This document shows, one piece after another, positions 25,733 to 33,806 of a stretch of DNA of 64,000 bases. The DNA lies in contig JBMYRB010000001.1 in NCBI GenBank assembly GCA_049601915.1, forward strand, positions 124,001 to 188,000, in the 5' to 3' direction. The translations under genes were made by a program, and so were the position numbers. Within the stretch, counting starts at the first letter, position 1, and each line of letters opens with the position of its first letter. The notes under the pieces are model-generated. The model was not told the origin of the DNA, ran no database searches, and was given only the letters and a program-made list of their open reading frames with translations. The stretch is from UBA8079 sp049601915. Its GTDB lineage: Bacteria > Pseudomonadota > Alphaproteobacteria > UBA6615.

Positions 25733-27100
25733 CTACCAGGCGTACTCCTCGAACGCCCGGTTCACGTCATGGTTCCAGCGGCCCTCGAAGGCCGCGAGCT
25801 TGTTCTCCGCCGGGGTCAGGCCGCTGTCGACGATCTGTTCCAGGGTCGCCAGGAAATGGGTCTCGTCCTGACCCCAGAAATCCAGCCGCGCGCGGTTGCG
25901 CAGCCCCGTGCGCGAAATCTCCAGCGCCTCAAGGGCGAGCTCGAGCATCGAACGGTTGCGGAACGGCGTCGCGAGGCCTTGCGATGGCACATTGTTGCGC
26001 AAGTCCACCACCTCGTCGGCCGTCCAGTCGGCGATCATGTCCGAGGCCGCATCCAGCGCGGCATCGTCATACAGCAGGCCAACCCAGAAGGCCGGGAGCG
26101 CGCAAACACGCCGCCACGGCCCGCCGTCGGCCCCGCGCATTTCGAGAAACTGCTTCAGGCGAACTTCGGGGAACAGCGTCGTCGTGTGGTCGGTCCAGTC
26201 GCCCATGGTCGCCCGCTCGCCCGGCAGGGCCGCCAGGTTGCCGGCCATAAAGTCCCGAAAAGACTGACCCGACGCATCGATATAGGCGCCGTCGCGGTAG
26301 ACGAAATACATCGGTGTATCGAGCACATAATCGACATACTGCTCGTAGCCGAAATTATCATCGAACACGAAAGGCAGGATACCCGAGCGGTCGTTATCCG
26401 TATCGGTCCAGACATGGCTGCGCAGGCTCAGATAGTCGGTGCGCTTGCCTTCCCGGAACGGTGAATTCGCGAACATCGCCGTGGCGACCGGTTGCAGCGC
26501 CATCGCGACACGCATCTTGCGCGCCATATCGGCCTCGCTGTCAAAATCCAGATTCACCTGAACGGTGCAGGTGCGCAGCATCATATCTAGGCCCATGGTG
26601 CCGACCTTGGTCATGTATTCGCGCATCACCTTGTAACGTCCCTTGGGCATCCACGGTGCGTCCTCGCGCTTGAGGAACGGATGGAAGCCGATGCCGAGCA
26701 TGGCGACGCCGAGCTCGCGGTTGACCTCGCGCAGCTGCTTCAGATGCTCATGCACTTCGTCACACGTCTGGTGCAATGTCTCGAGCGGCGCGCCCGAGAG
26801 CTCAAACTGTCCGCCCGGCTCCAGCGATATGTTGGCGCCGCTATCACCGGTCAATGCGATGACGTTCTCGCCCTCATAGACAGGCTTCCAGCCGAAACGC
26901 TGCAACCCCTCCAGCAAATCGCGGATGCCCGGCGTGCTGTCGTAAGACAGCGGCGCATGGTCCGACTGCCGGAAGGCGAACTTCTCGTGCTCGGTGCCGA
27001 TCCGCCATGCCTCACGCGGCTTCTCGCCTTCGGCGAACCACGCGATGAGTTGATCCTTGGATTCGATGACCGGACCGCCACCCGAGGATGGTGCTGCCAT
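25733..27100 (-). CDS. gshA: Glutamate--cysteine ligase (plant/alphaproteobacterial type)
   Basis: First step of glutathione synthesis, ATP-dependent joining of glutamate and cysteine. The 455-residue protein belongs to the class shared by plants and alphaproteobacteria, unlike the E. coli enzyme. Signatures are WRIGTEHEKFAF, ISLEPGGQFELSG, LGIGFHPFLKREDAPWMPKGRY and CTVQVNLDF. The C-terminal part, with RNRSMLELALEAL, fits the family. It supplies glutathione that could serve the peroxiredoxin and MAPEG proteins here. The rsmE start is 25 bases from its stop on the transcript's other side, not overlapping. Confidence 0.95.
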   Translation of the reverse strand: MAAPSSGGGPVIESKDQLIAWFAEGEKPREAWRIGTEHEKFAFRQSDHAPLSYDSTPGIRDLLEGLQRFGWKPVYEGENVIALTGDSGANISLEPGGQFELSGAPLETLHQTCDEVHEHLKQLREVNRELGVAMLGIGFHPFLKREDAPWMPKGRYKVMREYMTKVGTMGLDMMLRTCTVQVNLDFDSEADMARKMRVAMALQPVATAMFANSPFREGKRTDYLSLRSHVWTDTDNDRSGILPFVFDDNFGYEQYVDYVLDTPMYFVYRDGAYIDASGQSFRDFMAGNLAALPGERATMGDWTDHTTTLFPEVRLKQFLEMRGADGGPWRRVCALPAFWVGLLYDDAALDAASDMIADWTADEVVDLRNNVPSQGLATPFRNRSMLELALEALEISRTGLRNRARLDFWGQDETHFLATLEQIVDSGLTPAENKLAAFEGRWNHDVNRAFEEYAW

Positions 27101-27125
27101 GCTGAAATGTCCTGACTAGTACCGG

Positions 27126-27893
27126 TTAACCTATGCGCCCGGAACGCCAGTCCCCGGCAACGGCTTGTACAACGGCAAGGGCCGCCAATGCGGCCGTGTC
27201 GGCGCGCAGCACGCGCGGCCCAAACCCGACAGGTGTAACAAAGGGTAGATCACGCAATTGGTCAAGCTCGTCAGGCGCAAAGCCGCCCTCCGGTCCTGTC
27301 ATGACTGCAATGGGTACGGGACTTTCCATTAGTTCCGCCGCGACATCCGAGATCGGTCGGCCGGCACCGGTTTCATCGCCAACCAGCATCCGCCGTTCGG
27401 CCGGCCATCCTTCAAGGAGCGCGGGCAATCGCAGCGGCTCGGCGACCGTCGGCACGCTGAGGCGTTCGGATTGCTCGGCCGCCTCGATGGCATTGGCGTG
27501 CAAGCGACGGGTGTTGACCCGCTCGGAGTTGGTTCGGGCAGTGATTACTGGCACGATCCGCGAGACCCCGAGCTCGGTCGCCTTGGTCACCACGAAATTG
27601 ACGGCCGTGCGCTTGATCGGGGCAAAGACCAGCCAGAGGTCGGGTTCCAGGGCCTGGTCACGAATTCGCTCACCGAGGACCACACTGACCGCGCCCCGGC
27701 GCATTTCGACGATCTCCGCCCAGAACTCGCCGTCTCGACCGTTAAACACGGCAACGCGATCACCGACGCCCCGGCGCATTACATTCTGTAGGTAATAGCT
27801 CTGGTCACGCCCCAGGGTTAGTCCGGCGGCGGCGACCAGATCGTCTTCCACGAACAGGCGGATACGGGTGAAATCTGTCGGGGTTTCGGGCAT
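27126..27893 (-). CDS. rsmE: 16S rRNA (uracil-1498-N3)-methyltransferase
   Basis: SPOUT-class methyltransferase acting on 16S rRNA of the 30S subunit. From the ATG at 27893 the protein is 255 residues. The N-terminal PUA-like domain has YYLQNVMRRGVGDRVAVFNG. The C-terminal trefoil-knot domain has MTGPEGGFAPDELDQL and GPRVLRADTAALAALAVV, both strong RsmE signatures. The start is preferred to the ATG at 27965, which would reach into the divergent ubiA. It lies upstream of gshA on the same strand with a 25-bp gap. rsmE-gshA linkage is common in this group. Confidence 0.95.
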   Translation of the reverse strand: MPETPTDFTRIRLFVEDDLVAAAGLTLGRDQSYYLQNVMRRGVGDRVAVFNGRDGEFWAEIVEMRRGAVSVVLGERIRDQALEPDLWLVFAPIKRTAVNFVVTKATELGVSRIVPVITARTNSERVNTRRLHANAIEAAEQSERLSVPTVAEPLRLPALLEGWPAERRMLVGDETGAGRPISDVAAELMESPVPIAVMTGPEGGFAPDELDQLRDLPFVTPVGFGPRVLRADTAALAALAVVQAVAGDWRSGRIG

Positions 27894-27944
27894 CGGGTAA
27901 ATCCGGGATTGGGGATAACACCCCGTCTGGGCTAACAATGCGCC

Positions 27945-28871
27945 ATGCACGACGCCCCCCATCATAACGCCAGTGACATCCCACGCGGCAACTGGCTCGA
28001 TCGTTTCGCGCCCGCACCCGCGCGGCCCTATGCGCGGCTGATGCGTCTCGATCGGCCGATCGGCACCTGGTTGTTGCTGCTGCCGGGCTGGTGGGCGCTG
28101 GCGATCCCGGCGGAACCGGGCGCTTGGCCGAACTTCTATTGGGTCGCCTTATTCGGGGTCGGCGCGATCCTGATGCGCGGCGCGGGCTGCGTCATCAACG
28201 ATTTCTTCGACCGGGATTTCGACGCGCGCGTCGCGCGAACCGCCGACCGGCCCTTGGCCAGCGGCGCCATCAGCGTGCGCGCCGCGCTGGCGTTCCTCGC
28301 CCTGCTGCTCGCGGTCAGCTTCGCGATCCTGGTGCAGTTCAATCTGTTCGCGGTCGCCATCGGCGCGCTGAGCCTCGCCCTCGTGGTGCCCTATCCGTTG
28401 ATGAAACGGATCACCTGGTGGCCCCAGGCCTGGCTGGGCCTGACTTTCAACTGGGGTGCGCTGCTGGGCTGGGCTGTGGTCCGCGGCGATCTCGATCCCG
28501 CGGCATTCGTGCTCTACGCGGCCGGGTTCTTCTGGACGCTCGGCTACGACACGATCTACGCCCATCAGGACAAGGAAGACGACGCGCTGGTCGGCATCAA
28601 ATCCACCGCATGCCTGTTCGGTGCGAACTCGCGGCCGTGGATCGCCGCCTTCTATGTCGTGAGCATCGCCCTTCTCGCGGTCACCGGCTGGATGGAAGCC
28701 CTCGCCTGGCCATTCTGGGCCGGGTTGGCCTTGGGCGCCGCGCAACTTGCCTGGCAGACCCTCTCGATCGATTTCGACGATGCAAAAGATTGCCTAGCGA
28801 AGTTCCGCGCCAACCGGGATTTCGGACTGATCATTTTCGCCGCCGCCATCGCCGGACGGCTGGTGACCTGA
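27945..28871 (+). CDS. ubiA: 4-hydroxybenzoate polyprenyltransferase
   Basis: Membrane prenyltransferase that attaches the polyprenyl tail to 4-hydroxybenzoate in ubiquinone synthesis, 308 residues and about eight to nine TM helices. The two Asp-rich motifs are clear: NDFFDRDFDARVARTADRP and YDTIYAHQDKEDD. The N-terminal LMRLDRPIGTWLLLLPGWW is typical. It diverges from rsmE over only 51 bases. A UbiD-family decarboxylase gene follows on the same strand after an intervening minus-strand gene. Confidence 0.96.
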   Translation: MHDAPHHNASDIPRGNWLDRFAPAPARPYARLMRLDRPIGTWLLLLPGWWALAIPAEPGAWPNFYWVALFGVGAILMRGAGCVINDFFDRDFDARVARTADRPLASGAISVRAALAFLALLLAVSFAILVQFNLFAVAIGALSLALVVPYPLMKRITWWPQAWLGLTFNWGALLGWAVVRGDLDPAAFVLYAAGFFWTLGYDTIYAHQDKEDDALVGIKSTACLFGANSRPWIAAFYVVSIALLAVTGWMEALAWPFWAGLALGAAQLAWQTLSIDFDDAKDCLAKFRANRDFGLIIFAAAIAGRLVT

Positions 28872-28912
28872 GCGCGGCTTCACGCCGGCATTGTGCCGTT
28901 GCGAGTGCGGAC

Positions 28913-29641
28913 TCAGATCTCTTCTACGATGTGCGGCGCGTGGGCCACAGGCATGGCTGCGGACTGCAAATGTCGGACCCTTGCATCGCGAAGCTCTGAA
29001 TCTTCGATATGCGCGCGCACGAACGCCGCCAAGTCCTCACCGGGTGCAATCCGATCGCGCATCGCGGCGAGAGCCTCACGCTGGGACAGGCTCGGCAACT
29101 GTCGCCCCTCGGTCGCGATTTCCGACAATGCAATCGGCCGGGTGCCGTCGCCCACATGGCCGCGAAAACTGAGATAGGCCCAGGCGGCCTCGATGACTTC
29201 ACCGCCGTCCAGATTGAGTGTCAGGCCCTCGAACCGGGCGAAGTTGTAGCTGTCGATCTCGGTCGGGTGCATGACCTCGAGCTCGGCATCGTTCAACCAG
29301 TTCACGGCCACCGCCACGCGAGTCCCGGGCATGTGCCGCAACGCCGCCGGCAATGACCCGTAGCTCGAGAAATGCGCGGAGTAGACGACGTCGTGATCAT
29401 CGAGCCAGGCCCGCTGCACGGGGATCGGCGCGTGATCGGTGCCGTATTTCTGGCGCAGCCGCAGGGGCGACTGGTTCGACCCGTAGCCGATCACGGGGCG
29501 TCGGCCGGCTGTGCGCGCTTTATCAAACGGCGCGGCCTCCCCATCGATGAAGGTGAAGGAATGCGCCGTAATGTCATACGGGTAGCCGGCAGCGCGTATC
29601 AGGGCCGGGTCGGTGTCGAAGGGGTCTGTCGTCATGGGCAT
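28913..29641 (-). CDS. Conserved hypothetical, possible gamma-glutamylcyclotransferase-like fold
   Basis: A 242-residue protein from the ATG at 29641, which has AGGA five bases upstream. An ATG at 29635 is also possible. The segment VIGYGSNQSPLRLRQKYG resembles the YGSN substrate loop of gamma-glutamylcyclotransferase-like proteins. Other features are VYSAHFSSYGSLPAALRHMPG and a helical C-terminus rich in Arg and Glu. No signal peptide. It lies between ubiA and ubiD on the opposite strand, so it is not part of a ubi operon. The fold assignment rests on one motif and is tentative. Confidence 0.7.
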   Translation of the reverse strand: MPMTTDPFDTDPALIRAAGYPYDITAHSFTFIDGEAAPFDKARTAGRRPVIGYGSNQSPLRLRQKYGTDHAPIPVQRAWLDDHDVVYSAHFSSYGSLPAALRHMPGTRVAVAVNWLNDAELEVMHPTEIDSYNFARFEGLTLNLDGGEVIEAAWAYLSFRGHVGDGTRPIALSEIATEGRQLPSLSQREALAAMRDRIAPGEDLAAFVRAHIEDSELRDARVRHLQSAAMPVAHAPHIVEEI

Positions 29642-29731
29642 ATTGTCCTGCGCTGCGCGATGACCCGCAAGCAAACATCCACGAAGCTGGTTCTTGACGT
29701 GCGGGCGCGAGACCGGTCTAAGTCCAGCGCC

Positions 29732-31246
29732 ATGCCTTATGCCAACCTACGCGAATTCATCGACCGCCTGGAACGCGAGGACCGCCTCATCCGGGTGCGC
29801 CATCCGGTTGCCTCGAACCTTGAGATGACCGAGATCCAGACCCGCCTTCTCGCCGAAGGTGGCCCGGCCGTGCTGTTCGAGAATGTCATCTCCGATGACG
29901 GTACGCCCAGTCCTATTCCGGTACTGGCCAACCTTTTCGGCACCGTCGAACGGGTCGCCTGGGGCATGGACCGCGAGCCCGAACAGCTGCGCGAGATCGG
30001 CGAGACGCTCGCCTTTCTGCGCCAGCCCGAACCGCCCGGCGGGCTGCGTGATGCCTGGGACAAGTTGCCGATCCTGCGCACCGTGATGTCGATGCGCCCC
30101 AAGACCGTCTCGTCGGGGCCGGTCCATGAAGTGGTCTGGACCGGCGACGATATCGATTTGGGCAAGCTGCCCATCCAGACTTGCTGGCCGGGCGAGCCCG
30201 CGCCGCTGATTACCTGGCCGCTGGTCGTCACCCAGGGTCCCGACCCCGACGGCAAACGCGAGGACGCGTTCAACCTGGGCATCTACCGGATGCAGGTGAC
30301 CGGCCCCAAATCCACCTATATGCGCTGGCTCAAGCATCGCGGCGGGGCCCAGCATCACGCCCGATGGAAGGCCGAACGCCCCGAGCCGCTGCCCGCTGCA
30401 GTGGTCATCGGCGCCGACCCGGGCACGATCATCGCCGCCGTGACCCCCGTCCCCGACAATCTTTCGGAATATCAGTTCGCCGGGCTCCTGCGCGGCAAGC
30501 GCCTGGAACTGGTGGACTGCAAGACCGTCCCCCTCAAGGTGCCCGCGTCGGCCGAGATCGTCATCGAGGGCCATGTCTCTCTCGATGAGTATGGCGACGA
30601 GGGCCCTTACGGCGACCACACCGGCTACTACAACTCCGTTGAACAGTTCCCTGTGTTTCACGTCAGCGCCATCACCATGCGCCATGACCCGATCTATCTC
30701 TCGACCTTCACCGGCCGGCCGCCCGACGAACCGTCGGTCCTGGGCGAAGCGCTGAACGATGTATTCGTGCCATTGCTCCGCCAGGCCCTCCCGGAGATCA
30801 CCGATTTCTGGCTGCCGCCCGAGGGCTGCTCCTACCGGATCGCCGTAGTCTCCATGCGCAAGGCATATCCCGGTCACGCCAAGCGGGTGATGATGGGTGT
30901 GTGGTCCTATCTGCGCCAGTTCATGTACACGAAATGGGTAATCGTCGTGGACGACGACATCGACGCGCGCGACTGGAAGGACGTGATGTGGGCGATCTCG
31001 ACCCGCATGGACCCCGCGCGCGACATCACCGTTATCGAGAACACCCCCATCGACTATCTCGACTTCGCGTCACCCGTCTCCAGCCTCGGCAGCAAGATCG
31101 GGCTCGACGCGACGAACAAGATTCCGCCCGAGACCGACCGGGAATGGGGCCGCGAGATCCGCATGGATGACGAAGTGGTCGATAAAGTCTCCGCGATGTG
31201 GGACGATTTGGGGCTGCCCGGGTCGGGCAAGCCGATCTGGAAGTAA
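29732..31246 (+). CDS. ubiD: UbiD family prenylated-FMN decarboxylase
   Basis: A 504-residue decarboxylase of the UbiD family, probably acting on 3-polyprenyl-4-hydroxybenzoate in ubiquinone synthesis given ubiA nearby. The start at 29732 (MPYANLREFIDRLE) is the usual one. A longer reading to 29372 runs over the neighbouring gene. The prFMN and metal-binding segment EYGDEGPYGDHTGYY carries the catalytic glutamates. FNLGIYRMQVTG and YTKWVIVVDDDIDARDW are further family signatures. UbiX, which makes the cofactor, is not in the window. Confidence 0.9.
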   Translation: MPYANLREFIDRLEREDRLIRVRHPVASNLEMTEIQTRLLAEGGPAVLFENVISDDGTPSPIPVLANLFGTVERVAWGMDREPEQLREIGETLAFLRQPEPPGGLRDAWDKLPILRTVMSMRPKTVSSGPVHEVVWTGDDIDLGKLPIQTCWPGEPAPLITWPLVVTQGPDPDGKREDAFNLGIYRMQVTGPKSTYMRWLKHRGGAQHHARWKAERPEPLPAAVVIGADPGTIIAAVTPVPDNLSEYQFAGLLRGKRLELVDCKTVPLKVPASAEIVIEGHVSLDEYGDEGPYGDHTGYYNSVEQFPVFHVSAITMRHDPIYLSTFTGRPPDEPSVLGEALNDVFVPLLRQALPEITDFWLPPEGCSYRIAVVSMRKAYPGHAKRVMMGVWSYLRQFMYTKWVIVVDDDIDARDWKDVMWAISTRMDPARDITVIENTPIDYLDFASPVSSLGSKIGLDATNKIPPETDREWGREIRMDDEVVDKVSAMWDDLGLPGSGKPIWK

Positions 31247-31288
31247 CGATGCCGCGCCCGGCAGCCGTTCGGACAAAAGGACAAAGTC

Positions 31289-31706
31289 ATGGAAGCGATT
31301 GTGGCTGTCGCCCCCGTCAACACGATGCTGGTTGCCGCCTTGCTGGGGCTAATGAAACTCGCGCTGGGTGTCAGCGTCACCAAGTACCGGCTCCAGAACA
31401 AGATCATGTGGGGCGATGCCAGTGACGGCGGCATGGCGCGGCGGATTCGCGCCCACGCCAATTTCACCGAATGGGTGCCGGGAACGCTAATCCTGCTGGG
31501 ACTGATCGAGATGATGGGTGTCTCGCCAATCATCATCGCTGTCCTGGGTGCAATGCTCATCATCGCCCGGTGCCTGCACGCCCTCGGGCTGATGGGCAAC
31601 GCCGAATCGTTCAATCGGGCCACCGGGATCGTGATCAACTGGGCCACACTCGGCCTTAGTATCCGTTATCGGGATCGTCGAATTTTTTGCACCCGGTACC
31701 CTGTAA
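31289..31706 (+). pseudogene. MAPEG family membrane protein with an apparent frameshift near its C-terminus
   Basis: MAPEG proteins are four-helix membrane proteins of glutathione and eicosanoid metabolism. Residues 1-124 read well (MKLALGVSVTKYR, RRIRAHANFTEWVPG, ALGLMGNAESFNRATG). After codon ATC at 31661 the frame runs into IRYRDRRIFCTRYP, with no family likeness, to a stop at 31762 inside pmbA. Shifting by one base at the CC of 31663-31664 restores VIGIVEFFAPGTL and a stop at 31704-31706. The restored product is 138 residues, the same length as the intact paralogue at 33339, which ends IIGIVEFFAPGSF. The cause is a one-base insertion, a sequencing error, or much less likely a programmed shift. 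Confidence 0.78.
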
Positions 31707-31742
31707 CCCGAGTACAAGGCGCGCGGCGGCGCGAGCAAGATC

Positions 31743-33104
31743 ATGTCCGACTCCGATTCTAATTCCGCGGAAGACCGCAACCGCCTGACCGATCTGGTCA
31801 GCGAAGCCAAAAAACGCGGGGCCGATGCGGCGGATGCCGTGCTTATTCGCTCGACCTCTATTGCCCACGCCCAGCGGCTGGGAGAAATCGAACAGCTCGA
31901 ACGCCAGGAGAGCTTCGATCTAGGCTTGCGAGTTTTTCGTGGCCAGAAGCAGGCGATCGTTTCCTCGACAGATTTCTCGAAAGAAGCCCTTTCTGAACTG
32001 GTCGGACGCGCCCTCGACATGGCCGCGGCCGTGCCCGACGACCCCTGGTGCGGTCTGGCTGATCTAGACCAGCTGGCCACGGACATTCCCGATCTCGACA
32101 TGGTCGACCCGGAAGAGCCCGGCAGCGAGACCCTCGTGGATATGGCTCGCGCATGCGAAGACGCCGCGCGAGCGATCGAGGGCATCACCAACTCGGAAGG
32201 CGCGCAGGCCAGTTGGAGCCGTACCGGCATATGCCTCGCGGCGAGCAACGGTTTTGCCGGCGACTATGTCCGGACCGATTCCGGCGTTGGCGTCTCCATC
32301 ATTGCCGGCGAAGGCGCGGGCATGGAATGCGAATATGACTTCGCCCACGCCGTCCATATGGGCGACCTCGAAGACCCGGCTGAGGTGGGCCGGCGCGCCG
32401 GCGAAAAGGCCGTCGCAAGGCTTGGCGCACGCCGCATGCCGACCGCCCAGGTGCCGGTCGTCTTCGATCCGCGCATTGCCGGCGGCCTGCTCGGACATCT
32501 CACGGGTGCCGTTACAGGCCCGGCCATAGCGCGCGGGACGAGCTTCCTTAAGGATCGTCTCGGCGACCAAGTCTTCGCCGCCGGTATCGAGATCATCGAC
32601 GACCCGCACCGCAAACGCGGCATGCGGTCCAAGCCCTTCGATGCCGAGGGTATCGCAAACTCGAAACAGTCCATCGTCGAGAACGGCGTGCTAAAGACCT
32701 GGCTGCTGGATCTCGCCTCGGCCAAGCAACTCGGCCTCGAGACCACCGGCCATGCCGGGCGCGGCACATCGGGCGCGCCCTCGCCGGGACCGTCGAACCT
32801 GTATCTGACTCCGGGGAAACTGTCCCCGGCCGAGCTCATGGCCGACATCAATGCAGGCCTCTACATCACCTCGCTCATGGGCATGGGCGTGAACGGCGTG
32901 ACCGGCGACTACAGCCGCGGGGCCTCGGGGTTCTGGATCGAGAATGGCGAAATCAGCTTCCCCGTGACCGAGCTGACGATCGCGGGAAACCTGCAGCAGA
33001 TGTTTTCGGAAATGTCCCGGGCGGATGATCTCGAGTTCCGCTACGGGACCAACAGCCCCACCGTTCGCATCGACGGCATGACCGTGGCCGGCGGCGGCGA
33101 ATAG
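31743..33104 (+). CDS. pmbA: PmbA/TldE metalloprotease partner
   Basis: A 453-residue partner of TldD in the TldD/E protease. Signatures are RGADAADAVLIRS, ERQESFDLGLRVF, RSKPFDAEGIANSKQSIVENGVLKTWLLD, HAGRGTSGAPSPGPSNLYL and MGMGVNGVTGDYSRGASGFWIENGE. As expected for TldE, the HExxxH zinc motif of TldD is absent. The start at 31743 has CAAGATC upstream only. It is flanked on both sides by MAPEG paralogues in the same direction, which suggests either a local duplication around it or insertion between tandem copies. Confidence 0.95.
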   Translation: MSDSDSNSAEDRNRLTDLVSEAKKRGADAADAVLIRSTSIAHAQRLGEIEQLERQESFDLGLRVFRGQKQAIVSSTDFSKEALSELVGRALDMAAAVPDDPWCGLADLDQLATDIPDLDMVDPEEPGSETLVDMARACEDAARAIEGITNSEGAQASWSRTGICLAASNGFAGDYVRTDSGVGVSIIAGEGAGMECEYDFAHAVHMGDLEDPAEVGRRAGEKAVARLGARRMPTAQVPVVFDPRIAGGLLGHLTGAVTGPAIARGTSFLKDRLGDQVFAAGIEIIDDPHRKRGMRSKPFDAEGIANSKQSIVENGVLKTWLLDLASAKQLGLETTGHAGRGTSGAPSPGPSNLYLTPGKLSPAELMADINAGLYITSLMGMGVNGVTGDYSRGASGFWIENGEISFPVTELTIAGNLQQMFSEMSRADDLEFRYGTNSPTVRIDGMTVAGGGE

Positions 33105-33190
33105 GCGGACGCTCCCGCAACACGTCACCGCAATATCTTCGCGGCCTGTAATATGCGCGTATTGACTTGGCGTGGCCGAGATCCAGTTTA

Positions 33191-33220
33191 AACGGCACGG
33201 CGGTACGCCGCCCGTCCGTT
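33191..33220 (+). repeat. Strong imperfect hairpin after pmbA
   Basis: AACGG pairs with CCGTT, then ACGG with CCGT and CGG with CCG around a TACG loop, with single-base C bulges at 33196 and 33211. It lies 86 bases after the pmbA stop and is not followed by a T-run. It could be an mRNA-stabilising stem, a weak terminator, or a leader element of the following MAPEG gene. Confidence 0.45.
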
Positions 33221-33338
33221 AGATATACATCAAAACCATGTCCGGGATTTCTCGGCAGTATCGACTCACACACATTGGGATCGTCGATCTGAAAACAGGG
33301 ATCTCGCGTTCCGCCGGTCCAGAATTTTGGGGGTAATC

Positions 33339-33755
33339 ATGGAATCTTTTGCCGCTGAAGCACCGTTCATCACGCTGTTTGTCTCATCCTTGCTGGTGTT
33401 GATGAAACTCGTCCTCGGCCTTCGGGTCAGCCTGTATCGCAACAAGATTAACGTAGCCTGGGGCGACAATGGTGATGACCAACTCATTCGCCGTATCCGC
33501 GCGCATGCCAACCATTCGGAATGGGTCCCGGCGACGGTCATCATTCTGGGGTTGGTCGAAATGGTCGGTGTGCAGCCGGTCATTGTCGGCGTGCTCGGGG
33601 CGATCGTGTTGATTTCGCGCAGCCTTCATGCCATCGGCCTGATGGGCAACGCCGAGAGCTTCAACCGTGCCAGCGGCATCGCCATGAACTGGATCGCGCT
33701 GCTGCTCGCATCGATCATCGGCATCGTCGAGTTCTTCGCACCCGGAAGCTTCTAG
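33339..33755 (+). CDS. MAPEG family membrane protein (intact paralogue)
   Basis: A 138-residue protein from the ATG at 33339 (MESFAAEAPFITLF), which follows GGGGGTAATC. Four hydrophobic helices are visible (about 8-28, 58-78, 80-97, 115-134). The conserved core is RRIRAHANHSEWVPATVIILGL and AIGLMGNAESFNRASG, matching glutathione-related MAPEG proteins of alphaproteobacteria. It is clearly related over its whole length to the frameshifted copy at 31289. Enzymatic activity, such as glutathione transferase or peroxidase, is known for some family members but cannot be assigned here. Confidence 0.92.
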   Translation: MESFAAEAPFITLFVSSLLVLMKLVLGLRVSLYRNKINVAWGDNGDDQLIRRIRAHANHSEWVPATVIILGLVEMVGVQPVIVGVLGAIVLISRSLHAIGLMGNAESFNRASGIAMNWIALLLASIIGIVEFFAPGSF

Positions 33756-33806
33756 CCCGGGAGCCCATCAAGGTAGACGACATATGCATGTCGTCGATTA
33801 ACGCGC

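Noticed and set aside
31661..31762. C-terminal extension of the first MAPEG reading frame (IRYRDRRIFCTRYP onward)
   Set aside because: It has no family likeness, overlaps the pmbA start, and a one-base shift restores the sequence seen in the paralogue.
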